Shown here: positions 1-7,585 of the stretch, in pieces
How positions within the stretch are numbered: position 1 is the first letter of the stretch
Layout: each line of letters begins with the position of its first letter
Virus record (IMG/VR): IMGVR_UViG_3300035034_000924
Span: 1-64,000 of that record
Reading direction: 5' to 3' (one strand)
DNA: 64,000 nt
From: a virus
Position numbers and translations under genes: made by a program
The notes under the pieces: generated by a model
Databases searched by the model: none
Told to the model about the DNA's origin: nothing
What the model saw: the letters and a program-made list of their open reading frames with translations, nothing else

Positions 1-216
1 ATGGAAGATGGAATGAGTTCGTTAGGCGAAGAATACCCAAAAGAGCAGGCGAGAGTCCGAGAGGTGCTAGGCATTTACAAAGAGATTGGCCCCGCTGGTG
101 CTTTCGGCGCTCACCACATAGAGCAAACGCTAAAAGCCGCTGATGAGGCCGCGCTGTCTGGTGATCTGACTCAGATGATTGTCGCTTTTGAAGATATGAA
201 AAGCATTACAGGCTAA
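1..216 (+). CDS. Conserved phage hypothetical, 71 aa, possibly 5' truncated
   Basis: A short acidic, helix-rich protein. The pattern EYPKEQARVREVLGIYKEIG followed by an IEQTLKAADEAALSGD-type stretch resembles a small hypothetical family I recall from phages and prophages, of unknown function. An ATG lies at base 1, but the true start could lie upstream of the window. The next gene begins 27 bp downstream, behind an AGAGGGG-type ribosome-binding stretch. No membrane segment, metal site or catalytic motif is visible. Confidence 0.6.
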   Translation: MEDGMSSLGEEYPKEQARVREVLGIYKEIGPAGAFGAHHIEQTLKAADEAALSGDLTQMIVAFEDMKSITG

Positions 217-242
217 CCCACCCTATAGAGGGGACTATAACG

Positions 243-491
243 ATGAGACTCTTTAAATTATACCGGCGGCTACAGGGAGGATACTGGCTAAAAAGTGTTG
301 GGGTGTGGAGAAAAGTAAATAGCGAAACTTACTACCACTTCATGATGCGCGATCGTACTGATTTGGGAGGCTTCGAGCACTTCTGTCCTTTGGCTGATAC
401 AGAATTTGGCCAAAAAACTATTGGCGCAGGCACCGGTTGCTGCACAGAAACTCAACAAGAAATACTAATGAGGTTATCGAACTATGGATGA
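243..491 (+). CDS. Hypothetical protein, 82 aa
   Basis: Unrecognised. The protein has a basic N-terminus and a mid-region rich in Tyr, Phe, His and Asp. The ATG at 243 follows a GAGGGG stretch at good distance. The 3' end overlaps the next gene by 8 bp, so the two are probably translationally coupled. No domain can be assigned. Confidence 0.5.
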   Translation: MRLFKLYRRLQGGYWLKSVGVWRKVNSETYYHFMMRDRTDLGGFEHFCPLADTEFGQKTIGAGTGCCTETQQEILMRLSNYG

Positions 492-792
492 ATTAACTCT
501 TGAAGCCGATTTGTGGCTTTACCGTACCCGTGATGCTCTACGCAGTGCACTGCATGACTTTGGTTACTACACCTTCATGGATAAAGGCCCATCGGAAGTT
601 ATGCTTATTCACGATATTCAAACCAGCTTAAAAAAGCTGAGCCCACAAGATGCTGGTAACGCATTAACTGCCCTAGCGCGAACACCATGGGAGCAAGATG
701 CCACAAAGCACTTGGCTTACGAAATAAGTCTTGGCTTACAAGACTGGGACGAATTATTCGAACACCCAAACATTGATGAATTTTTTAGGTAA
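484..792 (+). CDS. Hypothetical protein, 102 aa
   Basis: Unrecognised acidic, helix-rich soluble protein with several Trp and Leu residues (LWLYRTRDALRSALHDFG near the start). It overlaps the preceding gene by 8 bp and looks like the second gene of a small pair. No signal peptide, membrane segment or catalytic motif is seen. Confidence 0.5.
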   Translation: MDELTLEADLWLYRTRDALRSALHDFGYYTFMDKGPSEVMLIHDIQTSLKKLSPQDAGNALTALARTPWEQDATKHLAYEISLGLQDWDELFEHPNIDEFFR

Positions 793-810
793 CAATTATG
801 GAAAAGCTAA

Positions 811-957
811 ATGAGAGAGATAAAGTTTCGAGCATGGGACGTAACTCAGCAACAGTACGTTAGCGAATACGATACAGGGGATTACTCGCCTGTTGAGTTT
901 GACTCAAAGGGAAACGCAACACCAGAGGCTACTCGCCGGAGGGTGGCGATTTTGTAA
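811..957 (+). pseudogene. YopX-like N-terminal fragment, probably frameshifted
   Basis: A 48-codon frame opens with MREIKFRAWD, the characteristic start of YopX-domain phage proteins, then stops early at 955-957. In the adjacent +1 frame an uninterrupted reading continues to about 1045 with a Cys/Trp-rich stretch (WRFCNCEWDGM, then EYCHCLKERD). This suggests a longer ancestral protein broken by a frameshift around 930-950. Normal YopX proteins are about 120-150 residues. It could instead be a genuinely short gene; the frameshift is an inference. Confidence 0.45.
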
Positions 958-1064
958 CTGCGAATGGGATGGCATGCTGATTCGAGAAGATTGGAAAGAA
1001 GCAGAGTACTGTCACTGCCTTAAAGAGCGGGACTCTACAGGTTAGACCACAGATCTGGTTAAGG

Positions 1065-1094
1065 TTGCATGTCTATAGCTAGTAGGCGGATAAT
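1065..1094 (+). promoter_or_regulatory. Candidate sigma70-type promoter
   Basis: TTGCAT (1065-1070), an 18-bp spacer and GATAAT (1089-1094). It lies about 35 bp upstream of the gene at 1128, in the only sizeable gap (958-1127) of the left end. It could start the operon of small genes to its right. Confidence 0.4.
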
Positions 1095-1127
1095 CCAAAA
1101 AACGAAACCGAACTGAAGAACACCATT

Positions 1128-1532
1128 ATGGAATTCAATCACCCAGCTATCAACGCAATGACACTGAGCGCACTGCTAATATCTATATGGGTAATGCTGG
1201 TTATCTTGTATAAGCCCATCAAACATCTGTACAGATACCACTTTCACAGAGAGAGTCGAGGCGTGGAGAGGCGGGTAACCGATAGGAGGACTTGCGACGG
1301 GGCAGAAGCGCACTTCTGCAGTGATTATGCAGACGTTTGCAAAAAACATAATATGCTGGTTGATTCCGGCAGAGATGGGATACCTTATGTGGCGAGAGTT
1401 GACCCAGAGCTACTGCGGCATTATCTTGGGGCTCTCGCAGATGACGTAGATACAGACGTAAAAAGGTTGGCGACCTATGGCACAGAAAAAAGAAACAAGA
1501 CAGAAAGAAGAAAAGCAGTCCGGCAAAACTAA
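1128..1532 (+). CDS. Small membrane-anchored hypothetical, 134 aa
   Basis: The N-terminus has one hydrophobic segment (about residues 12-28) followed by a basic, Arg-rich region, suggesting an N-out/C-in anchor with a soluble cytoplasmic tail. The tail holds scattered Cys and His residues but no recognisable domain. The start has only a weak ribosome-binding site. The 3' end overlaps the next gene by 56 bp. A diverged copy of the dispersed palindrome lies inside it at 1327-1342. Confidence 0.5.
   Translation: MEFNHPAINAMTLSALLISIWVMLVILYKPIKHLYRYHFHRESRGVERRVTDRRTCDGAEAHFCSDYADVCKKHNMLVDSGRDGIPYVARVDPELLRHYLGALADDVDTDVKRLATYGTEKRNKTERRKAVRQN
1327..1342. repeat. Dispersed palindrome site 1
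   Basis: ATGCAGACGTTTGCAA, two mismatches to TTGCAAACGTTTGCAA. It is inside a coding region, read as ADVCK. Confidence 0.6.
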
Positions 1533-2268
1533 GCGGCTGATCGACTGCGAACCCGTCAGGACAGTGCGGGTAATAAGGCAAGTAATATACAAGTGCTTCA
1601 ACTACGCACACTCCCACCTAGACCGCGAAAGTGCGTACAAGTGCATGTTGGTCCAAGTAAACCCTGAACAGTTTCGTAAAGCCGAAAAGAAGCAACTACC
1701 CCGAAAACTTAAGAAACTTACGATGTCTGAAGAAGAGGCTGAAGATAGCGGGGAGGTCAATTTCATCTGGCCAGATACCGGAGAACCGTCTGAGGCTGCA
1801 GAAGATACCCCGTACGAACAAACTCCTGCACCACCTAGACGCCCAAACTGGTCGCACCCTAGCCGAGTTACTTTCGTACGAGACGAAGCACCCCTGTACG
1901 GGGTCCGTATCGGCATGATGAATATTGCTATGCGGACTAGGGACAGGGTAGTAGACGTAGCGCATTACCTGAGACGCAGAGATATAGATATACCTGATCT
2001 AATCAGAGGATGGCAATACTTCTATTGTGCGGTTATCGTCAGGATACCGCACGAAACTGATCCACGGAGAGGTAGGCGTACCGTCGTTATAGGTTCTATA
2101 TGGGATTGGGAAGAAGACACCCCTTTCACGCTACCCGCGCTACGCCTAAGGGAAAACTTTTCGGGTTTCGATAACAGCCCGCAAATAGATCGACCTGAGA
2201 CCAATATTATGCGCATACCTGAAAACACTATCCGTGCAATATACGTACTCGATAGCGCTGCTGACTAG
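1477..2268 (+). CDS. Hypothetical protein, 263 aa
   Basis: Unrecognised. A strongly basic N-terminal 80 residues (Lys/Arg/Gln rich) are followed by an acidic Pro/Glu linker (about 85-120) and a C-terminal soluble domain of about 130 residues with alternating hydrophobic strands. The ATG at 1477 is preceded by AAAAAGG at suitable distance and overlaps the previous gene by 56 bp; a later start near codon 57 would remove the overlap. No catalytic motif is recognised. Confidence 0.5.
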   Translation: MAQKKETRQKEEKQSGKTKRLIDCEPVRTVRVIRQVIYKCFNYAHSHLDRESAYKCMLVQVNPEQFRKAEKKQLPRKLKKLTMSEEEAEDSGEVNFIWPDTGEPSEAAEDTPYEQTPAPPRRPNWSHPSRVTFVRDEAPLYGVRIGMMNIAMRTRDRVVDVAHYLRRRDIDIPDLIRGWQYFYCAVIVRIPHETDPRRGRRTVVIGSIWDWEEDTPFTLPALRLRENFSGFDNSPQIDRPETNIMRIPENTIRAIYVLDSAAD

Positions 2269-2276
2269 CACCCAAA

Positions 2277-2292
2277 CTGCAAACGTTTGCAA
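2277..2292. repeat. Dispersed palindrome site 2
   Basis: CTGCAAACGTTTGCAA, one mismatch; perfect 12-bp core. It is intergenic, 18 bp upstream of the start codon at 2310. Confidence 0.8.
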
Positions 2293-2309
2293 ACTAAGGA
2301 ACAGACCGA

Positions 2310-2564
2310 ATGGACCATAACGACAAGAAAGGCAATGACCAACTCAAAGCCATACACGCTATCTGGGTAGCTAGGGTAGGACTATCTGCAGCACCAGAGA
2401 CCCAGAAGCGGGAAATGAAAAAAGCATTCTACGCGGGGGCGCATACGATCTTATCGTTGTTGTTTAGCCCAAACGTAAACGAGGAAGATCTGGCGACTCT
2501 TCTAGAGAAGCTGAAAGAAGAGGCCAGCGAACATACGAAGGAATCTAAGGAGATACTGAATTGA
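2310..2564 (+). CDS. Hypothetical protein, 84 aa
   Basis: A helical protein with a central AFYAGAHTILSLLF stretch, a pattern seen in small uncharacterised phage proteins, and a charged Lys/Glu C-terminus. It follows an AAGGAA ribosome-binding site and lies just downstream of a copy of the dispersed palindrome. It ends in an overlap with the oxygenase-like gene, whose ribosome-binding site is inside this gene's last codons. Confidence 0.55.
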   Translation: MDHNDKKGNDQLKAIHAIWVARVGLSAAPETQKREMKKAFYAGAHTILSLLFSPNVNEEDLATLLEKLKEEASEHTKESKEILN

Positions 2565-3031
2565 TCGCAAAGAACGGGCAATATACCACCTACCCCGGAA
2601 ATGTGATAGAGCTAGTTGACCATGTCATCAACAATCGCAGACCTATGTACATTATCTGCCAGACACGCAATGAGCCGCCGCACCTTAGGTGGCTAGCGAA
2701 CTACTTCGATGACGTTGACTACTGGGTTCACCACGTATCATGGATGACCGAGAAAACCAGTAAAGCCAAAGACGGAGAGTGGATATCTGGCTTCCCGCAC
2801 GTTCACGACAGGGGAGCGGGGACGATAACTGCGATAACCTATCTGACCGAATGCGAAGGCGGGGAACTAGCCGTATGGAAAGAGGACGGCACTGAGATAG
2901 TTTACTCACCTAAACCGGGTCTGGTTGTGTTTACGGACGGGCAAGCCAAGCACGGCGTTAAGGCTGTTCGCGGGGGCGATCGGATGGCCATACACACAAC
3001 GGGGCATTTAGTGAAGAAAAGAAAGGTCTGA
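2561..3031 (+). CDS. 2-oxoglutarate/Fe(II)-dependent oxygenase-like protein, 156 aa
   Basis: The C-terminal half has the layout of prolyl-4-hydroxylase/PKHD-type dioxygenases. A metal-ligand segment PHVHDRGAGTIT (His80, His82, Asp83) is followed by AITYLTECEGGELAVW, then a PKPGLVVFTDGQAKHGV block with the distal His131, and Arg141, which would bind 2-oxoglutarate. These enzymes hydroxylate proteins, nucleotides or DNA bases; the substrate here is unknown. The start is TTG (2561), supported by AAGGAG 8 nt upstream and a 4-bp overlap with the preceding stop. Which His and Asp chelate iron is uncertain because the usual HxD spacing is not exact. Confidence 0.65.
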   Translation: MIAKNGQYTTYPGNVIELVDHVINNRRPMYIICQTRNEPPHLRWLANYFDDVDYWVHHVSWMTEKTSKAKDGEWISGFPHVHDRGAGTITAITYLTECEGGELAVWKEDGTEIVYSPKPGLVVFTDGQAKHGVKAVRGGDRMAIHTTGHLVKKRKV

Positions 3032-3035
3032 AAAA

Positions 3036-3701
3036 ATGAACTATATGGATGACTACGAAGATAAAATAAGCGAAATAAAAAATCGTAACATCGAGTACCA
3101 GATCCCAAGAAAACTTCAAGAAAGTTTCAGGGGCAAACCCTACTACGAAATGCTACTTATAATCTTCAAGTTACTAGACTCGTCTGGCATAGGAAGGGCG
3201 AGGTCGGTGGCTCTGCTTAAGGACTTGGGCAACAAACTGGATATAGTTATCCAAGAAAAAGTGGACGCAGCAATAGAACTTAGCACAGTCAAGATAAAGG
3301 GGCCTGCTGACGTCGAAGCCTACATATCTAGGCAAGTGACAAAAGCGATAGCAGCAAACGCAGACAGGCTGGAACGTAACATCGAAAAGCGACTGCGAGA
3401 AGAAATAGGCGAACAACTGCACAAAGAGTACAGGACACGCACTGCAGCTATAGAGGCCCGCTGCGAAGAAAGGTGTGAATACCTGCGTAAAATCAATACA
3501 TCCCTGACGGGTATCAACAAAAAGTTGCAAGGGGAGAATAACGTACTTCGGGATGCTTACGATCTTAAGAGAAAAAAAGGCGTGGGGATCATTAGAAAAC
3601 CCAAAGCTGCGCGGGTAGATTGGGTAAATACCTCGAAGCTAGATGATAGCTTCGACCAAAGTATCGTAGAAGAGTATTTTAAAGGGGTACACCATGAGTG
3701 A
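3036..3701 (+). CDS. Coiled-coil hypothetical protein, 221 aa
   Basis: A mostly helical protein with a long charged heptad-like region (about residues 85-175, rich in Arg, Glu and Lys), suggesting a coiled coil and oligomerisation. A short basic stretch (KRKKGVGIIRKPKAARVDW) follows and may bind nucleic acid. No enzymatic motif is visible. It overlaps the next gene by 8 bp. Confidence 0.6.
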   Translation: MNYMDDYEDKISEIKNRNIEYQIPRKLQESFRGKPYYEMLLIIFKLLDSSGIGRARSVALLKDLGNKLDIVIQEKVDAAIELSTVKIKGPADVEAYISRQVTKAIAANADRLERNIEKRLREEIGEQLHKEYRTRTAAIEARCEERCEYLRKINTSLTGINKKLQGENNVLRDAYDLKRKKGVGIIRKPKAARVDWVNTSKLDDSFDQSIVEEYFKGVHHE

Positions 3702-3933
3702 CTATATAGAGTTCGATTATGACAGTCTGGAGGCAGATACGTGCGAGGCGTTTCTGTTCATAACAGATTCAAACAAAGGGGATAAATTATGGGTCCCGAA
3801 AAGCGTAGTCGAACCTGTAGACAGGGAAGAGCTAGAGCACGAACTTCGTTTGGCGGAAGCTGATAACGGGATGACAGATGCGGGCTCTATTGAGATACTC
3901 GAATGGTTCGCAATTGATAAAGGGTTGGTTTGA
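3694..3933 (+). CDS. Small acidic hypothetical protein, 79 aa
   Basis: Unrecognised, strongly acidic (many Asp/Glu) with predicted strands around FLFITDSNKGDKLWVPKSVV. It follows an AAAGGGG ribosome-binding site within the end of the preceding gene. The stop lies two bases upstream of the next start, suggesting coupled translation. Small acidic early phage proteins sometimes act as protein decoys, but nothing in the sequence demonstrates that here. Confidence 0.5.
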   Translation: MSDYIEFDYDSLEADTCEAFLFITDSNKGDKLWVPKSVVEPVDREELEHELRLAEADNGMTDAGSIEILEWFAIDKGLV

Positions 3934-3935
3934 TT

Positions 3936-4400
3936 ATGGAAAGGTATTTAGTTTCGATATTGTTCGGGGCATTAGCGGCGTACGTGCTTCTTGTAATATC
4001 AGAAGTCGTAGGCGAGTACGCGTTTACCGCAATATGCGCGGGGCTTTTGTTCGGGGCATTTCTGGTAGTAATTAAAAACGTTTTTTCGGGGACACTGAGT
4101 GACCTCAGACAGGCGCACGAACAGGCTAAGCACAATGTCGAAGAAAGGCAGAAGGAAGTCGAGAGACTGCAGGGGGTTGTCCAAGGGTATCAGGCAGCAA
4201 TAGAAGCCAGCGCTAAGCTAGGAGGGTACGATGACGTCCTGTCCTATATGCGGGAAAACCCAGAAAGCCACGAATGGCTTATGATAATGGAAGAGAGTAT
4301 TTCTCGACTGTACGAGCTTGGTGCTTTAACCGACAAAGAAAGAAAGACGTTGGACATGACCCGTGTTATCGAAGAAGTGAAACGCGGCGGGCTGTTATGA
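3936..4400 (+). CDS. Membrane protein with two hydrophobic segments and coiled coil, 154 aa
   Basis: Two hydrophobic segments (about residues 5-22 and 27-45) form an N-terminal hairpin. An amphipathic coiled coil (about 55-95) and a helical C-terminal domain follow. I chose ATG 3936 rather than the upstream TTG. The 3' end overlaps the next gene as ATGA. It is probably an inner-membrane protein with a cytoplasmic tail; function is unknown. Confidence 0.55.
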   Translation: MERYLVSILFGALAAYVLLVISEVVGEYAFTAICAGLLFGAFLVVIKNVFSGTLSDLRQAHEQAKHNVEERQKEVERLQGVVQGYQAAIEASAKLGGYDDVLSYMRENPESHEWLMIMEESISRLYELGALTDKERKTLDMTRVIEEVKRGGLL

Positions 4401-4885
4401 ATATCGAAGAAGCAGTAACTAGGGGCGTGATTGAACTATGCGCCGAATGGAACGGAGGCAGACCTTTCACAGACGCATACGTGATGTCTGGCTTTGAAGG
4501 CACACTCGACCAAGCTATGGATGCACTTAGGCCATACATCGAGTTCTTAGAGGACAATGTGTCTAGGCTAGAGAACGGCATGGAAGCAATGACCGTCAAG
4601 CAGGCACTTACGGTAGTCCGCCACACTACGCCAGAAGCTCGTGAGGCGTCTTTCCGCTCTTCAAGCAACCATCATAGGGTAATACTCGAAACGCTCTCAG
4701 AAGGGCCTGTAAAGGGTATGACGGCGGAAGAGATCTCAGACAAATGCGGGCTTGACTACCACAAAGTCAATCGGCGTATGAGTGAACTGGAAAAGTCCCA
4801 GCAAATTAAACGTAGCTGCGTAGAAAGACAGCTTCGCTCCGGCAGGTATGGTGCCGTTTGGGTCTTGCAAACGTTTGCATCATGA
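4397..4885 (+). CDS. Winged-helix-like DNA-binding protein, 162 aa
   Basis: An N-terminal acidic helical region precedes a C-terminal domain that reads as a winged helix: a helix pair with MTAEEISDKCGLDYHKVNRR as helix-turn-helix, then a charged wing ending in GAVWVLQTFAS. The ATG at 4397 overlaps the preceding stop (ATGA). The last codons contain a copy of the dispersed palindrome (4865-4880), immediately before the next gene's start. It might be a phage regulator; binding of the palindrome by this protein is not demonstrated. Confidence 0.55.
   Translation: MNIEEAVTRGVIELCAEWNGGRPFTDAYVMSGFEGTLDQAMDALRPYIEFLEDNVSRLENGMEAMTVKQALTVVRHTTPEAREASFRSSSNHHRVILETLSEGPVKGMTAEEISDKCGLDYHKVNRRMSELEKSQQIKRSCVERQLRSGRYGAVWVLQTFAS
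4865..4880. repeat. Dispersed palindrome site 3
   Basis: TTGCAAACGTTTGCAT, one mismatch; perfect 12-bp core. It overlaps the last codons of the winged-helix gene (LQTFA) and sits directly before the next start at 4882. Confidence 0.85.
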
Positions 4886-5094
4886 AATCCCACGAAGGCA
4901 GATCAATAGTTGCGGAGACGCTGGGCGAGAGCTGCCAGTACGGCGGGCCAGACTTCGACTACACCTACGACGAGAACAACATACAGAACCCTGACAGTGA
5001 TGACCCGCTAGACGAGCTTGTATGGGTTAGCAGGAAAAGAGGTTGGATGGCCAGCGATACTGGGACGACACAAACAAACTCCGAGACACTATAG
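4882..5094 (+). CDS. Small acidic hypothetical protein, 70 aa
   Basis: Unrecognised acidic protein with a Tyr/Asp/Asn-rich centre. The start ATG at 4882 overlaps the upstream stop codon (ATGA). Its 3' end overlaps the next frame by about 50 bp. No domain can be assigned. Confidence 0.45.
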   Translation: MKSHEGRSIVAETLGESCQYGGPDFDYTYDENNIQNPDSDDPLDELVWVSRKRGWMASDTGTTQTNSETL

Positions 5095-5234
5095 ACGATC
5101 AGATAAAAGAACGCAGAAAGCTGGAAGTCAAAATTGACGAATTGGAAGAGTACACCAAGCAACTAAAAGCACTGGCGGGCATACCCGACAGAAAACGAGT
5201 AGTAAGGACTAGGAGAGTAAGTAATGGCGAATAA
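5043..5234 (+). CDS. Small coiled-coil protein, 63 aa, TTG start
   Basis: A single amphipathic helix of about 35 residues (KLRDTIDDQIKERRKLEVKI and onward) with leucine/isoleucine heptads, then a basic tail. The start is a TTG at 5043 behind AGGAAAAGAGG, which makes it credible despite the 52-bp overlap with the previous gene. It overlaps the next gene by 11 bp. It probably dimerises; function is unknown. Confidence 0.45.
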   Translation: MDGQRYWDDTNKLRDTIDDQIKERRKLEVKIDELEEYTKQLKALAGIPDRKRVVRTRRVSNGE

Positions 5235-5667
5235 AAACAACCCCACTGATAATGACTGCTACGACAAGGCAGAACTGGGCGAAGAGTATTTCGTGCTACT
5301 GGCCAGAGACGAGGCTGCCCCGCATGCGATACGAAAGTGGGTAGATACAAGGCTCATGCTAGGGCATAACGAACCGGACGATCAGCAAATCCAAGAGGCC
5401 CTCGATTGCGCTGTCAAAATGGACAACTGGCGTATAAAGAACGAAGTGCGCCTGAGCCTGAATGACGAAGAAGACAAAAAGAAAAGGCAGGCCCTGCGGG
5501 AGATTATATTGCGTAACGACCCATCAAAGGGAGCACCTTCATCTACCTTTTATGGGCTTCCGATTACCGAACTGTCTCGACAAGAACTGATGGCCATGAT
5601 CGAATGGCTTGGCGGGCAGAACCGGACTATGCGGGAACGGTATGACAACATGGCAAAAAAACTATGA
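5224..5667 (+). CDS. Conserved phage hypothetical, 147 aa
   Basis: The N-terminal part (EEYFVLLARDEAAPHAIRKW) matches a pattern recurring in small phage proteins of unknown role, with an aromatic pair followed by an Arg-Asp and an Ala-rich helix. The C-terminal half is charged and helical. It ends in an ATGA overlap with the following gene. No catalytic motif is visible. Confidence 0.55.
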   Translation: MANKNNPTDNDCYDKAELGEEYFVLLARDEAAPHAIRKWVDTRLMLGHNEPDDQQIQEALDCAVKMDNWRIKNEVRLSLNDEEDKKKRQALREIILRNDPSKGAPSSTFYGLPITELSRQELMAMIEWLGGQNRTMRERYDNMAKKL

Positions 5668-5966
5668 TCGTGGTGAAAGTAGAGATGTGGCCCGGAGGCA
5701 GCGAAAAAGGTAAGTACGAACTTTGCACCATGACCATGACCAACACGCCAAAACCGGGTGAGACAAGGTCAGCAGATCCAGCAGTTGGGGACTATGAAAT
5801 AAAGTTATTCAGAAGACCTAACGTGCATGGGCATTCGGCAGATATTAGAAAGTGGAAACCGATACGCTTCGGTACAGTTAAAAGGCACCGCCGCAGGGAT
5901 TACCATGTAATGGTGCTAGTCCGCAAAGCTCTGACATCCCTAGGCATGGACAAGTACATAGGGTAG
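5664..5966 (+). CDS. Hypothetical protein, 100 aa
   Basis: A compact basic protein with beta-type N-terminal strands (MIVVKVEMWPGGSEKGKYEL) and a C-terminal helix. Its opening resembles small conserved phage proteins that begin with a strand followed by WPGG; function is unknown. The start overlaps the preceding stop by 4 bp. The 34-bp gap to the next gene holds AGGTTGG as its ribosome-binding site. Confidence 0.5.
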   Translation: MIVVKVEMWPGGSEKGKYELCTMTMTNTPKPGETRSADPAVGDYEIKLFRRPNVHGHSADIRKWKPIRFGTVKRHRRRDYHVMVLVRKALTSLGMDKYIG

Positions 5967-6000
5967 TATCTCTTAAGGGTAAATACATTCAGGTTGGCGC

Positions 6001-7182
6001 ATGAAAAACTTCGATAGCTACGATTTCAGCTGGGAAACGTATCGCACTGCGATAAAGCACTACAGGCACGCAATAAAACGTAACCCTGATTTCTTTGATG
6101 AAGTAGAGACTTCCGTGAAAGACTTTCATGATATGGACCTGTTCCGGTTCCTGCTACTAGAAGCGATACTAGGTACGGACACGAACGGTGTAGTAGAAAG
6201 GCATCGTATACGGAACTTCAACCCTGTGGAACCGTTCAACACGCTAGAGATGGACTTCAATAGTTTTGGTCTGGTAGGGCGGAATGCACTAGAAGTAAAA
6301 GATAGGGCACACGCAGAAAACTACTACATCAAGCACACCGATAGGCATATCATATTCCCTGAATCGGCAGACCTAGTTCAAGAGCTGATAGAAGCTAACT
6401 ACGCACTGGATGGTTTTGTTCTTGACGAGACGATAAACAGCGGGCTGATTATGATGCCGAAAGGAGCTTTAGTAGATGGGCACCAAAGACACTCCGTAGG
6501 CTTCTGTATCGCTTCCTCTTACGAACTGACTCGGGCCTTCGTAGATGATATGTGCGAATCCATTACGCCTCGGCACAGGAAAGATTTCGGCACCATTAGT
6601 GATGCGCTTTACGACGCTATAACTAAAAAGGAAGAGCAGGACGCAAGACAATTCCATGAAAAATCTCTGACACTAATGTCAGCTAACATGGCGCATACCA
6701 TAGCTGTCAAAGACATCCCAAGCGTACTGAGTACTCCAACAGACCAACTAGATGCGCAATGGGCTGAGCACTACGGCAGAAGCATACACGAGCTGGTAGA
6801 AGAGATTAAGGTCGTAATATCCATCTTGGTCTACATACAGGCGCTAGGCGAAGACGTGCTAGTTGATGGCTTCCCTAAAGGGGAGACTGTAAACAAACAA
6901 CGTTTTCGGGCACCACAATCATTATCTGGCCCGCCCAAAGCAATATGCCTTAAAGGACCCAAGCGGACAGGCAAGAAAGTGAAGGGTCACTACCGAAGGT
7001 TCCACTTCCGTACGCTCACTGACGAACGCTATTACCAAAACGAGCACGCGAACAAACCAAGAGGCTCTAGGGTTGTGTTCGTGAGTCACTCGCTTGTGGC
7101 AGCTAAGAATGTGAGCCCACATGTTCTGACAGACGGTACTGAAAACGAAAGCAAAGTAGTAGAATTAGAAAATAACGAATAG
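6001..7182 (+). CDS. Hypothetical protein, 393 aa, with AcrVA2-like C-terminal pattern
   Basis: A large soluble protein. The N-terminal 300 residues are helical and unrecognised. The C-terminal about 90 residues are basic and contain GHYRRFHFRTLTDERYYQN followed by RGSRVVFVSHSLV, a G-H-x-R-R-x-H-x-R/RVVFV pattern like the C-terminus of AcrVA2-related anti-CRISPR proteins and many phage hypotheticals. AcrVA2 lowers Cas12a expression in its native setting, but similarity over one terminal motif does not establish that function. The gene starts behind AGGTTGG and stands alone between two short gaps. Confidence 0.5.
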   Translation: MKNFDSYDFSWETYRTAIKHYRHAIKRNPDFFDEVETSVKDFHDMDLFRFLLLEAILGTDTNGVVERHRIRNFNPVEPFNTLEMDFNSFGLVGRNALEVKDRAHAENYYIKHTDRHIIFPESADLVQELIEANYALDGFVLDETINSGLIMMPKGALVDGHQRHSVGFCIASSYELTRAFVDDMCESITPRHRKDFGTISDALYDAITKKEEQDARQFHEKSLTLMSANMAHTIAVKDIPSVLSTPTDQLDAQWAEHYGRSIHELVEEIKVVISILVYIQALGEDVLVDGFPKGETVNKQRFRAPQSLSGPPKAICLKGPKRTGKKVKGHYRRFHFRTLTDERYYQNEHANKPRGSRVVFVSHSLVAAKNVSPHVLTDGTENESKVVELENNE

Positions 7183-7193
7183 AGGTTGGCACT

Positions 7194-7442
7194 ATGAGAG
7201 TTAAGAGAAAGCACGTCCCGAGCACTTTTCAGCGCAAAGGTATAGGGGTAGGCGGGCGACCGCTTAAGCCACTGAAGGAGATGCTAAGGCAGTACTTGTC
7301 GCCTAGTTCACCTTTGTACCGAGACGCGGATCTATACAGTAACTGTATAGCTCTGGCGTACACGGAAGAGGAAATACGCTTCTGCCGTAACTTCGTAGAG
7401 AAGAAACTGGAAGAGCAGGCAACAAAGAAGTTTGCAGGGTAA
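7194..7442 (+). CDS. Small basic hypothetical protein, 82 aa
   Basis: Unrecognised. It has a Lys/Arg-rich N-terminus, a central Leu/Tyr region and a charged C-terminal helix. It follows the previous stop by 11 bp behind GAGGTTGG. A long RNA-type hairpin begins directly after its stop codon (7443-7510), so its message probably ends in, or is processed at, that structure. Confidence 0.5.
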   Translation: MRVKRKHVPSTFQRKGIGVGGRPLKPLKEMLRQYLSPSSPLYRDADLYSNCIALAYTEEEIRFCRNFVEKKLEEQATKKFAG

Positions 7443-7510
7443 GCCCTGATAGGACCGACCGAGAGAGTGGTTTCATTGCCCTACACTACTTTCGGTACGT
7501 CCTATCAGGC
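7443..7510 (+). other. Long imperfect hairpin in intergenic gap
   Basis: CCTGATAGGAC (7445-7455) is exactly complementary to GTCCTATCAGG (7499-7509). Inside it, ACCGA/TCGGT and further partial pairs extend the stem toward an apical loop near 7471-7480. No T-tract follows, so it is not an ordinary terminator. A regulatory RNA fold or RNase III processing site is possible. Confidence 0.6.
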
Positions 7511-7524
7511 AACTTGTGTATCAC

Positions 7525-7554
7525 TTTGCAATGAATGTATCTAAAGGCTAATAT
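7525..7554 (+). promoter_or_regulatory. Candidate promoter downstream of hairpin
   Basis: TTTGCA (7525-7530), 18-bp spacer, TAATAT (7549-7554). The segment AAAGGCTAATATAGTTT is nearly repeated at the promoter near 44853 (AAAGGTAATATAGTTTT). Transcription from here would favour the start at 7586. Confidence 0.45.
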
Positions 7555-7585
7555 AGTTTCAGGGCAATCAGAAAGGCACGTACCA

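Noticed and set aside
219-228. CACCCTATAG shared with 42162-42171
   Set aside because: A 10-bp match can occur by chance in 64 kb and has no further flanking similarity.
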